DNA of 59,513 bases, taken from the NCBI GenBank assembly GCA_020720785.1, contig DYOA01000003.1, positions 1 to 59,513 of the forward strand, given 5' to 3'. A model generated the notes under the pieces. That model saw nothing but the letters and a program-made list of their open reading frames with translations, was not told where the DNA came from and ran no database searches. This document shows positions 1 to 6,906 of this stretch, one piece after another; positions within the stretch are counted from its first letter, which is position 1, and each line of letters opens with the position of its first letter. Source of the DNA: Leptospira biflexa. GTDB taxonomy: Bacteria > Spirochaetota > Leptospiria > Turneriellales > DYLW01. The position numbers and the translations under genes are program-made.

Positions 1-72
1 TCCGTAGATATGATTACCCGTGCGACCGGCTTAACCAAAAAAATTCTCCGGGAGAATAAAATCATAAATTGA
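1..72 (+). CDS. C-terminal fragment of a gene entering from the left, possibly Rpn/PD-(D/E)XK family
   Basis: The first frame is open from base 1 to a TGA at 70-72 and encodes 23 residues, including DMITRATGLTKKIL. Proteins of the Rpn (PD-(D/E)XK nuclease-transposase) family often end in a short helix of the form 'I-x-x-x-TGL-S/T-x-x-E-I', and this tail resembles that. The fragment is too short to prove the family, and the start lies outside the window. An opposite-strand reading frame covering 31-237 is less convincing. Confidence 0.35.
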   Translation, partial: SVDMITRATGLTKKILRENKIIN

Positions 73-252
73 TCCTAAAAATGGGAGGGTCATTTCCCCC
101 CCAATCGATCTAATTTGATCTATCCACCATTTTTCCTCGAAAATTGAAATTTTTTTCAAACAAATACTAATTTTATCAGTATTTAAAGCGTTTTTAGCAG
201 AAAATGCAGGTTTTTTTTTCATAGATATCCAGAACAAATTCTGGAGGAAACT

Positions 253-2175
253 ATGAGAACAAGAAAAAAATGGCTCCTGTCCCTGATCGTGGATATTATC
301 GTGAATCTGCCGGCCTGCGGTACCTGGGGTGGCGATCCCGGTTATGCACAGAATGATGCCGGCCTGATTGTACAGAAAACCGGAGTGGTTTACACCATGC
401 CCGGAGCCCGGAGAGGAATGGGCACAGACCGGGGGATTGAACCACGTATTACTGAAATGATCCGCTCTGCCCGCAAAAGCATTGATATGGCGTTTTACCA
501 GATCAGCCTGACTTCTGTCATCAACGCCTTAGCGGAGGCAAAAGCCAGAAATGTGAAAATCCGGCTGGTGGGGGATGCCGGGGAAAACCAAAGCGAAGGC
601 TATTACCGTCTCCGCCGGGCAGGTCTGTCCATTGTTGCTGGAAATACGGTGGGAATCCAGCATAACAAGTTCATCATTGTGGATGGGAAAAAAGTATTCA
701 CCGGAACCGGAAATTTCACGGAATCCGGGATTTACCACAACAACAATGCCTTTTTGTGGATAGAGGATGAGGGCCTTGCCGCCGTGTACACCCGGGAATT
801 GGACAATATGAATTCCGGATTGTTTGGCAATAGGAAACCCGCCACGACCCATCCAAGGGAATTTTCCATCAATGGATACCGGGTACGGGTGTTTTTTTCA
901 CCCGCAAACGGAGAGGAAGCCGTACAATCCATTGCTAATCTGGTATTGCAGGCAGAAAAATCCGTCCATTATATGATCTTCGCATTCACCCAGGATGAGC
1001 TTGCATCGGCCATCATTCATGCCGCCACCCGGAAGCATATCCCGGTTTATGGAATCCATGATGCGAATTTTATCCGGGGTGCCAGTGCAGAAGCTCCCCG
1101 GATTTATTCCTCCGCTTTTTTGGAAAACGGAACCCGGAGGGATTCCGGTCCTCACATCAGGGTGGACGGGAATGAAAACTATGCCACTCCGGGGGATGAT
1201 TCCCATGGAGGTAAAATGCACTGCAAAATTCTGATTACGGATGCCGGCACCCATCTGGCCAAAGTGGCCATTGGGTCTTTCAACTGGTCAGATGCCGCCG
1301 TTCAGGATAATGATGAGAATCTGCTGATTCTGGAAGACCCGGCCATTGCCAACTATATATACACCCAATTCCAGAATGAATGGGCCATCGCAAAAGATTT
1401 ATCCACGCTGGGAATCTCTCCGTCCGGAAATTCCGGGGAAAATTCCGGGGTGGTCATTTCTGAAATTGGCTGGGCGGGAATCCTCCAGGACGGGGAAAAC
1501 GGAGAACCCGGGGAGAGGAACTCCACCGATATCTATGTGGAACTATTCCATTCCGGAAATGATCCGGTGGATCTTTCCCACTGGTCGCTGGCCTGGGGAC
1601 GGGGTGGATTTTCTTCCATGGATTTTTCCCGGATATACCCCATCCCAGATAAAAATAACGCATACGCGGAGAGTAAAACCTCCTGCCCCGGAATTCCGGG
1701 CTTTGAAGAACCCCAATGGAATATACTCTGTCCCGGAGAGCATAAAATAATCTTTGTGCAATCCTCTCCGGAATTTATGGCATGGGAAAACGGATACTCT
1801 TCGCTGAAGACATCTCCGCATCTGAAAATCTCCGGCAGCAAGAATTTCCGGATGGAGGATTCCCGGCTTTCTCTGGTGCTTCTGAATAAAGCCATGGTGC
1901 CGGTGGATTTTGCCGGAAACGGAGTGGATTTTCTGGCGGAGGAGACCGGAGGGTTTGTGCGTTCTTTGTACAGATCCGGCTACCGCTCCCATCCGTCCGA
2001 TGGGCGTTCTCCTTCTTCCTGGGAACCCGCCACAGATAATCTGAGGATTCCCGTATTCAGTGAAAATGGGATTGTGGGGTTTCTCCCTCCGTCTCCGGAT
2101 AGCGGAAATAATGGATTTCTGGATTTCACCTTTGGCTCTCCGGGGTATGAAAACTCCCAGGGAGGTGTCCAGTGA
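253..2175 (+). CDS. Phospholipase-D-like lipoprotein with a lamin-tail-like C-terminal domain
   Basis: 640 residues. The N-terminus has a Lys/Arg-rich start, a hydrophobic stretch and a lipobox LPAC, so Cys22 is the likely lipidated residue and the protein is probably envelope-anchored. Two HKD motifs of the phospholipase D superfamily are intact: HNKFIIVD (H137, K139, D144) and HCKILITD (H323, K325, D330, followed by a GSFNWSD strand). The two halves should form one active site that cleaves phosphodiester bonds, with lipid or nucleic acid as substrate. From about residue 400 to 510 a segment with VISEIGW, VELFHSG and LSHWSLAW resembles the lamin-tail (LTD) fold often attached to surface or secreted nucleases. 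A GGAGG stands at 243-247, well placed for ATG 253. The stop overlaps the start of the barrel gene (GTGA), so the two are co-translated. A secreted nuclease-like role is inferred. Confidence 0.75.
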   Translation: MRTRKKWLLSLIVDIIVNLPACGTWGGDPGYAQNDAGLIVQKTGVVYTMPGARRGMGTDRGIEPRITEMIRSARKSIDMAFYQISLTSVINALAEAKARNVKIRLVGDAGENQSEGYYRLRRAGLSIVAGNTVGIQHNKFIIVDGKKVFTGTGNFTESGIYHNNNAFLWIEDEGLAAVYTRELDNMNSGLFGNRKPATTHPREFSINGYRVRVFFSPANGEEAVQSIANLVLQAEKSVHYMIFAFTQDELASAIIHAATRKHIPVYGIHDANFIRGASAEAPRIYSSAFLENGTRRDSGPHIRVDGNENYATPGDDSHGGKMHCKILITDAGTHLAKVAIGSFNWSDAAVQDNDENLLILEDPAIANYIYTQFQNEWAIAKDLSTLGISPSGNSGENSGVVISEIGWAGILQDGENGEPGERNSTDIYVELFHSGNDPVDLSHWSLAWGRGGFSSMDFSRIYPIPDKNNAYAESKTSCPGIPGFEEPQWNILCPGEHKIIFVQSSPEFMAWENGYSSLKTSPHLKISGSKNFRMEDSRLSLVLLNKAMVPVDFAGNGVDFLAEETGGFVRSLYRSGYRSHPSDGRSPSSWEPATDNLRIPVFSENGIVGFLPPSPDSGNNGFLDFTFGSPGYENSQGGVQ

Positions 2176-3767
2176 AATTCTATTTTATCGTTTTATCTCT
2201 GGCAATGGGCTCCACGTTGTGGGCAGACCCATCGGCGGAAAAGAAAATGGAAATCCCCCTGCCGCAGAAAATGGTGAAAACCTCTTTGGATTTTTATACG
2301 GAAGGGGCAAGCTTCTCCAACGGGGATCTGCGTACTCTGCGGGAAACCTCCCCGGATGCCATTGAGGCCGGGGATGACGCGATTCATCTGGCATTCTCCC
2401 GGATAAACCTGGGATTATGGCTCACTTCCGGAGACGGGGTGGATTTCCAGGTGGAGTTTACCCATTATATGCGGTGGGGGACAAATCCTCTGGAGCACAG
2501 GCAGAATACCGTGCCGGATTCCGGAGAGGAAAAGATGGCCGATGAATTTTTTCTGAGCAGTGCGTATCTCACCGGAAATCTCTGGGAGAATGCGGATTTT
2601 TCTCTGGGGCTTTTTCTGGGCAGAATTCCCTTTTCTCCGGATGGGGACCACCTTCCCCCCACCAGAGATGGAGAAACAGCGACCCAGGAGTCATTTCTTT
2701 CCAAAGAAATCCACCGGATGGACGGAGGGATACTTTCATTTTCCACCGGATGGGCGGGGACATTTTCCGCTGTGGCAGAAATTCTTCATGGAGGTAGTCG
2801 CCCGGAACCGGATTCCATATACGGAACGTATCTTCCTGAGGATCCGGAAGAAACGCAGAATTTCCGGGGGGATACCAATTCCATCCGCACCGGAGGGCTT
2901 TACCATACGCCGGCAATCTCGCTGGGCACAAATCCGGAAGAAGGATTCCACGGCACCGTCTATGCGTATTATACCCGCTATGGAGCCTCCGCGTATTCCG
3001 GGGCTGACCGCTCGCTGGACGGCACCGCCGGAAATTTTGCGGACGGAGACTGGGTGGCTACCGGTGGAACCCGCTGGATGGCAGATTCTTCCCTGGGAAA
3101 AGAGAAACTCCTTTATACAAAAATCACCCTCTCCGGTGGCGTATCCTCCGGAATGGATTATCGGCTGCCGGCGGCAAACGCAGAATCCCGGGATATACCG
3201 GCCAATGGGTTTATGGCTCTGGCACGGGGGGATCTGAAAATCCGGAAAACCAGGTATTTTGATTCTATGTCCTTCACAGGGGAATTTTCCTGGCATACCG
3301 GGGCAAAATATTCAAAAGATGGAAACATTCTGAATTACGGATTTGTGGGGTTGAGCCGTTCCGGAGACATGGGATTCTTAATGAACCGCTATTGGGGACT
3401 CAACCCATCGGCGTATATGTCCCATTCCGGAATCTATTCTGAGGATACGGCCATGGGGTTTGCCTCCGGAATCCAAACCATCAACGCCGGGATTTCTTGG
3501 GGATTTTCCCCTGATCTCCTCTGGCGGGCCCAGTGGTGGTCATTGAAAGACAATTCTGTACGTCCGGGGGAAACCGGCAAAAAGGATCTGGGAATGGAAA
3601 TCAATGTTTCTCTGGAGTGGAAAATCCGGAAAAGCTGGACACTCTTTGCCGCTTATGGGATCTTCTTTCCCGGAGATTACTTTACCCGCACACCGGATTC
3701 CATGTCGGAAGTCTCCGGACAGGACACTTTCACCGGTTTCCTTTTGGGAAGCAGGTTTTCTTTTTAA
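2172..3767 (+). CDS. Outer-membrane beta-barrel protein, alginate-export-like
   Basis: 531 residues starting with GTG at 2172, overlapping the stop of the upstream phospholipase gene by four bases. Residues 1-18 form a signal peptide with a probable cleavage after LWA. The rest is rich in alternating aromatic/polar strands, and the chain ends ...LLGSRFSF with a terminal Phe, the usual signal for outer-membrane barrel insertion. The last strands (YGIFFPGDYF...) resemble those of alginate-export-type porins. No substrate can be deduced. The TAA stop lies inside the left copy of the 80-bp repeat, which also carries the opposite-strand stop of the downstream metallophosphatase. The two genes were therefore probably directly convergent, with overlapping TTAA stops, before the toxin-antitoxin insertion. 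Confidence 0.65.
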   Translation: MKFYFIVLSLAMGSTLWADPSAEKKMEIPLPQKMVKTSLDFYTEGASFSNGDLRTLRETSPDAIEAGDDAIHLAFSRINLGLWLTSGDGVDFQVEFTHYMRWGTNPLEHRQNTVPDSGEEKMADEFFLSSAYLTGNLWENADFSLGLFLGRIPFSPDGDHLPPTRDGETATQESFLSKEIHRMDGGILSFSTGWAGTFSAVAEILHGGSRPEPDSIYGTYLPEDPEETQNFRGDTNSIRTGGLYHTPAISLGTNPEEGFHGTVYAYYTRYGASAYSGADRSLDGTAGNFADGDWVATGGTRWMADSSLGKEKLLYTKITLSGGVSSGMDYRLPAANAESRDIPANGFMALARGDLKIRKTRYFDSMSFTGEFSWHTGAKYSKDGNILNYGFVGLSRSGDMGFLMNRYWGLNPSAYMSHSGIYSEDTAMGFASGIQTINAGISWGFSPDLLWRAQWWSLKDNSVRPGETGKKDLGMEINVSLEWKIRKSWTLFAAYGIFFPGDYFTRTPDSMSEVSGQDTFTGFLLGSRFSF

Positions 3768-3841
3768 TCCTCCCGGAGAAATCCATTCTCCAGTAAAAAT
3801 TTTTCCGCGAACGCAAAGGCATCTTCCCGCGAGATGCCTTT
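3762..3841. repeat. 80-bp direct repeat, left copy
   Basis: This 80-base segment is identical, base for base, to 4553-4632. It is a detached copy of the 3' end of the metallophosphatase gene (its last 25 codons plus stop). It flanks the left side of the toxin-antitoxin pair and starts three bases before the stop codon of the barrel gene. Removing one repeat unit plus the insert (791 bases) would restore a tail-to-tail junction of the two host genes. Confidence 0.97.
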
Positions 3842-3862
3842 GCAAATAACGAATACTTTTTT

Positions 3863-3883
3863 CTTTGGCTTGACAAACCAAAG
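3863..3883 (+). promoter_or_regulatory. Candidate promoter/operator of the toxin-antitoxin operon
   Basis: A perfect -35 hexamer TTGACA (3870-3875) lies in the loop of an inverted repeat, CTTTGG (3863-3868) and CCAAAG (3878-3883). Type II antitoxins commonly autorepress by binding such palindromes over the promoter, so this is the natural operator candidate. No good -10 box is visible at the standard spacing (TACGGT is weak). The start codon is only 36 bases from the hexamer. Confidence 0.4.
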
Positions 3884-3905
3884 GGAAATTTTACGGTTAA
3901 AACAA

Positions 3906-4124
3906 ATGAATGCCATAAAGTTACAATTGGTTATTGAATCTGAAACATTGAAAATTCCGGAATTAAAAAATTTTATTGGAAAAAAAGTGGAATTAACATT
4001 AACGGAAAAAAATGACCCCAAAAGCAATGATACGGAAAAATATAAAAAACTAAAAAGTTTGCGGGGCAGAATTTCCTTTGATAAAAAAGTATTGAAAGGT
4101 CTAAGAGAGAACAGCATTCTATGA
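3906..4124 (+). CDS. Antitoxin of a VapBC-type toxin-antitoxin pair
   Basis: 72 residues from ATG 3906. The frame is open further upstream, but that part runs through the repeat and the promoter. The N-terminal part (MNAIKLQLVIESETLKIPEL) predicts a beta-strand-rich DNA-binding fold. The C-terminal part (KYKKLKSLRGRIS...) is a charged tail of the kind that wraps a PIN toxin. The stop overlaps the toxin start (ATGA at 4121-4124), a standard toxin-antitoxin arrangement. No Shine-Dalgarno is visible. The cassette looks more A+T-rich than its neighbours, which fits horizontal acquisition. Which antitoxin subfamily it belongs to is uncertain; the partner identifies the role. Confidence 0.7.
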   Translation: MNAIKLQLVIESETLKIPELKNFIGKKVELTLTEKNDPKSNDTEKYKKLKSLRGRISFDKKVLKGLRENSIL

Positions 4125-4522
4125 TTATGGTGGATACTAATATTATCATTGATTATTTGCACGGAGATGGAACATTTCTGAAAACGATCATGCAAAGCGA
4201 TGAAATAGCCACTTGCGGTATTGTATATGCTGAACTTCTTCATGGAATTAAATCAAAAAAAGAAAAAAATCACATTGCAGATGCCATAAGTGAATTTCAC
4301 TGGATTAAAACGAATGAGGATATTTGGGAAACAGTTGGGGATCATCTGAACATTTTACGGATGGATGGAGTTAACATTCCTTTTCAGGATGGCGTACTGG
4401 CGACACTTTGCATCCAAAGCGGAATCCCTATTGCTTCACAGGACAAACATTCTTTGCAATTAAAAAAAGTTTTACCTGCTCTGGAATTGTATGAAGAAAA
4501 GCGAAATACGGGAATAAGATGA
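4121..4522 (+). CDS. PIN-domain ribonuclease toxin (VapC-like)
   Basis: 133 residues, the normal length for VapC. The four conserved acidic positions of the PIN fold are visible: D5 in VDTN, E38 in YAELLHG, D90 in PFQDGVLA and D108 in SQDKH. They should bind Mg2+ for RNA cleavage; VapC toxins typically cut tRNA or rRNA. It is translationally coupled to the antitoxin. The pair is bracketed by 80-bp direct repeats and is the only gene content of the insertion. Confidence 0.88.
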   Translation: MIMVDTNIIIDYLHGDGTFLKTIMQSDEIATCGIVYAELLHGIKSKKEKNHIADAISEFHWIKTNEDIWETVGDHLNILRMDGVNIPFQDGVLATLCIQSGIPIASQDKHSLQLKKVLPALELYEEKRNTGIR

Positions 4523-4552
4523 ATTCCCCTGAAAATAAATCTTTTTAAAATA

Positions 4553-4632
4553 TTTTAATCCTCCCGGAGAAATCCATTCTCCAGTAAAAATTTTTCCGCG
4601 AACGCAAAGGCATCTTCCCGCGAGATGCCTTT
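4553..4632. repeat. 80-bp direct repeat, right copy (3' end of the metallophosphatase gene)
   Basis: Identical to 3762-3841. Here the sequence is in its native setting as the end of the minus-strand metallophosphatase coding region. Sequence identity stops abruptly at both edges: T versus A just outside the left end, G versus C just outside the right end. Confidence 0.97.
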
Positions 4633-5589
4633 CTCTTTTTCCATTTTTCGGATGGATACAATAATTTTTCCCAGGGCTCCATTCAAATGGGGATCATTCC
4701 GGGGCAAACCAAACCGGTGGAAAATCTGTCCCGCCGTGATGGTTTTGTGCTTTTTTTCTTCCGATTTCTCCTGATAGCGTTTTTCCTCTCCCTCCGGATA
4801 ACGGCTAAACTCCAGAGTTTTTCCCGGCTCATCCCAATGGTGCAGAGTTACAGAATAATCATCATAAAGAATCCCAAAAAAGCCATCCCGTGTGGCCGGC
4901 AAACCATAAACCCGGGACGCCCCAATCTGCACAGTATAGGAGAAGTGCATGTGTCCGCAGATGACAATCCGGGGCTGGAAATCCCGGATCACCTGGGAAA
5001 AAAACGGATGGCCAAAGTGGCATTTATTTTCGCATTTGATAAGATACGGGGCCTCATGGAAAATAAAAATACCGGCTTTTGCTTTTACGGTTCTCTGGGC
5101 ATATAAAAATGCATCTATTTCCTGCCGGGATAAAAATTTATCACTGGCGGGCATTTTTTCCGGCGGATGGTGGGGATGGAGTTTTCCCAATCCAGCCATC
5201 CTCCAGAGGTTTTTTGTGCCGGCATAGGTATAAAGATACGCCGGCTCCATGGGGTAAAAACGCCGTGGAAATTGGTTTCCTTTTGTGAGTTTATCATACA
5301 GAAAAAAATCCTCATGATTGCCGGGGATGTGATACATCGGCAAGGGAAGTTCCTTCTCCTCTGTCAGATATGGCAGGAATTCTTCCGTGGGATTCTCATG
5401 CTTTTCCAACAGAATCCGCTCCCTCTGTGGCAGGTGGGATAAATCCCGGGCGTCCAGAACCCCCATATCACCGGCATGGAGGATGAATTCCAACCCGGAG
5501 AATTCCTCCATTGCCGTTCGAATAATCTTGTCCATAAGGACAAAATATCCATGGGTATCCGCAAGCAACAAAGCGGCGGGTCTACTCAT
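4555..5589 (-). CDS. Calcineurin-like metallophosphoesterase
   Basis: 344 residues. Motifs of the two-metal calcineurin-like fold appear in order: ADTHG near the N-terminus, HAGDMG near residue 40, GNHED near 110, FHEAP near 200 and GHMH near 235. The protein is probably cytoplasmic, as it begins MSRPAALLLADTHG with no signal peptide. The last 60 residues are a charged helical extension whose end is the repeated 80-bp segment. The substrate is unknown; relatives act on nucleotides, phosphoproteins or nucleic acids. The toxin-antitoxin insertion left this reading frame intact because its 3' end was duplicated. Confidence 0.8.
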   Translation of the reverse strand: MSRPAALLLADTHGYFVLMDKIIRTAMEEFSGLEFILHAGDMGVLDARDLSHLPQRERILLEKHENPTEEFLPYLTEEKELPLPMYHIPGNHEDFFLYDKLTKGNQFPRRFYPMEPAYLYTYAGTKNLWRMAGLGKLHPHHPPEKMPASDKFLSRQEIDAFLYAQRTVKAKAGIFIFHEAPYLIKCENKCHFGHPFFSQVIRDFQPRIVICGHMHFSYTVQIGASRVYGLPATRDGFFGILYDDYSVTLHHWDEPGKTLEFSRYPEGEEKRYQEKSEEKKHKTITAGQIFHRFGLPRNDPHLNGALGKIIVSIRKMEKEKGISREDAFAFAEKFLLENGFLRED

Positions 5590-5756
5590 AATTTCCCCGC
5601 GTTATTTCCCTATTCCATGGCCATCCTGGAACCCTGGACAAGCGGAGGAGACGTTATTTATTTCCACCAAGATTGGAGATGCGACCATTCCATGCGGTGT
5701 CAACGAATAAATTGTCCGCCAGAATCCGATCCCATGCAAGTTTTTTCCGGAATTGC

Positions 5757-5786
5757 TTGACAGTCAGTCTTCCATCAAAGATTAAA
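5757..5786 (+). promoter_or_regulatory. Candidate promoter of the dihydroorotate-dehydrogenase-like gene
   Basis: A perfect TTGACA at 5757-5762 is followed after 17-18 bases by GATTAA/ATTAAA, a weak -10. A GGAGG Shine-Dalgarno (5794-5798) then precedes ATG 5804. The stretch 5590-5756 between the divergent genes shows nothing else I can name. Confidence 0.45.
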
Positions 5787-5803
5787 TTCCACCGGAGGAA
5801 AAT

Positions 5804-6793
5804 ATGCCAAAACTATCAACAAACTACGCGGGACTGGAGTTAAAGGGCCCCATAATAGCCGGATCCAGTGGCCTCACAGGTTCCATAGAAAAAATGAAGG
5901 AGATGGAAGCAGCAGGAGCATCCGCTATAATCTTGAAGTCCATTTTTGAGGAAGAAATTGATCTGGAATACCATAAGATGATGAAAACCATGGCTCCCAA
6001 CGAAGCGTATATGGAGTATCTGGATTATTTTGATTTACGGATCAAGCAGAATAATATTGAGAAATACATCGAGCTAATTAAAGTTGCAAAAAAAGAATTA
6101 ACCATACCTGTATTTGGCAGCATCAACTGTAGCTATTCCCATGAATGGCTTTATTTTGCGGAAAAAATCGAAAAAGCCGGAGTGGACGGGATTGAGCTGA
6201 ATATGTTTTTTATGCCCACGGATTTCCGTCGGGATTCCAATGAAAAGGAAAAAATATACTTTGAGATTGTGAATTCTGTGGTAAAAACCGTCAAGGTGCC
6301 TGTCACCCTGAAAATAAGTCATTATTTCAGCAATCTGGGACCCATGATCCAGAAATTATCGGAAACCGGGGTCAAAGGAATAGTACTGTTTAACCGTTTT
6401 TTTGATATTGATATTGATCTGGACAAAAAAGAAGTTATCCATGCCAATTATCTGTCCAATCCAGCGGAAATCAACATGCCTCTGCGGTGGATTTCCATCA
6501 TGGCAAACCGGGTTTCCACTGATCTTTGTGCTTCCACAGGAATCCATACTCCAGAAGGCATTCTGAAAATGATTCTTTCCGGGGCATCCGCGGTGCAGAT
6601 AGTTTCCGCTATTTACAAGAATGGTTCCCACTATATCAAGGATCTGGAAAGCGGGGTTCTGTCCTGGATGCAGAAAAACGGATACCAGAGCATTTCTGAT
6701 TTCAAAGGGTTACTTTCCCAATCCAAGTCCGATGATCCGTCTCTCTATGAGAGGGTTCAGTTTATGCGTTATTTCTCTGACCGGGAACTCTGA
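5804..6793 (+). CDS. Dihydroorotate dehydrogenase-like flavoprotein
   Basis: 329 residues with the beta/alpha-barrel pattern of the PyrD/DHOD superfamily: N-terminal GLELKGPIIAGSSGLTGS, central VPVFGSINCS and PVTLKISHY strands, and a C-terminal phosphate-binding region STGIHTPEGILKMILSGASAVQIVSAIYKNG that would hold FMN. The family annotated 'dihydroorotate dehydrogenase-like protein' is distinct from true PyrD. Its substrate has not been established, so a role in pyrimidine synthesis should not be assumed; no other pyr gene is nearby. Translation starts after a clear GGAGG. Confidence 0.75.
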   Translation: MPKLSTNYAGLELKGPIIAGSSGLTGSIEKMKEMEAAGASAIILKSIFEEEIDLEYHKMMKTMAPNEAYMEYLDYFDLRIKQNNIEKYIELIKVAKKELTIPVFGSINCSYSHEWLYFAEKIEKAGVDGIELNMFFMPTDFRRDSNEKEKIYFEIVNSVVKTVKVPVTLKISHYFSNLGPMIQKLSETGVKGIVLFNRFFDIDIDLDKKEVIHANYLSNPAEINMPLRWISIMANRVSTDLCASTGIHTPEGILKMILSGASAVQIVSAIYKNGSHYIKDLESGVLSWMQKNGYQSISDFKGLLSQSKSDDPSLYERVQFMRYFSDREL

Positions 6794-6816
6794 CGCACAT
6801 TCTTCGCCAATTTCTA

Positions 6817-6846
6817 TTGACGGGTATTGGAAAAATACTCGACAAT
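6817..6846 (+). promoter_or_regulatory. Possible promoter of the giant lipoprotein gene
   Basis: TTGACG (6817-6822), an 18-base spacer and GACAAT (6841-6846) form a plausible sigma-70-type promoter in the short gap after the preceding gene. An AGAGG at 6898-6902 precedes ATG 6907 by a short spacer and supports that start over in-frame TTG 6817. Confidence 0.35.
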
Positions 6847-6906
6847 AGAAATTTTATTTCAAACCTAACCCCACAAAGACATCCCAAAGGATTTAAGAGA
6901 GGTTTT

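Noticed and set aside
31..237. Minus-strand open frame of 68 codons at the left edge
   Set aside because: It overlaps the plus-strand tail at 1-72, shows no family features or ribosome site, and covers the A+T-rich upstream region of the phospholipase gene.
3764..4243. Minus-strand open frame ending in the metallophosphatase C-terminus
   Set aside because: Its last residues come only from the 80-bp repeat; the rest is antisense to the toxin-antitoxin genes. It is not a gene but a by-product of the duplication.
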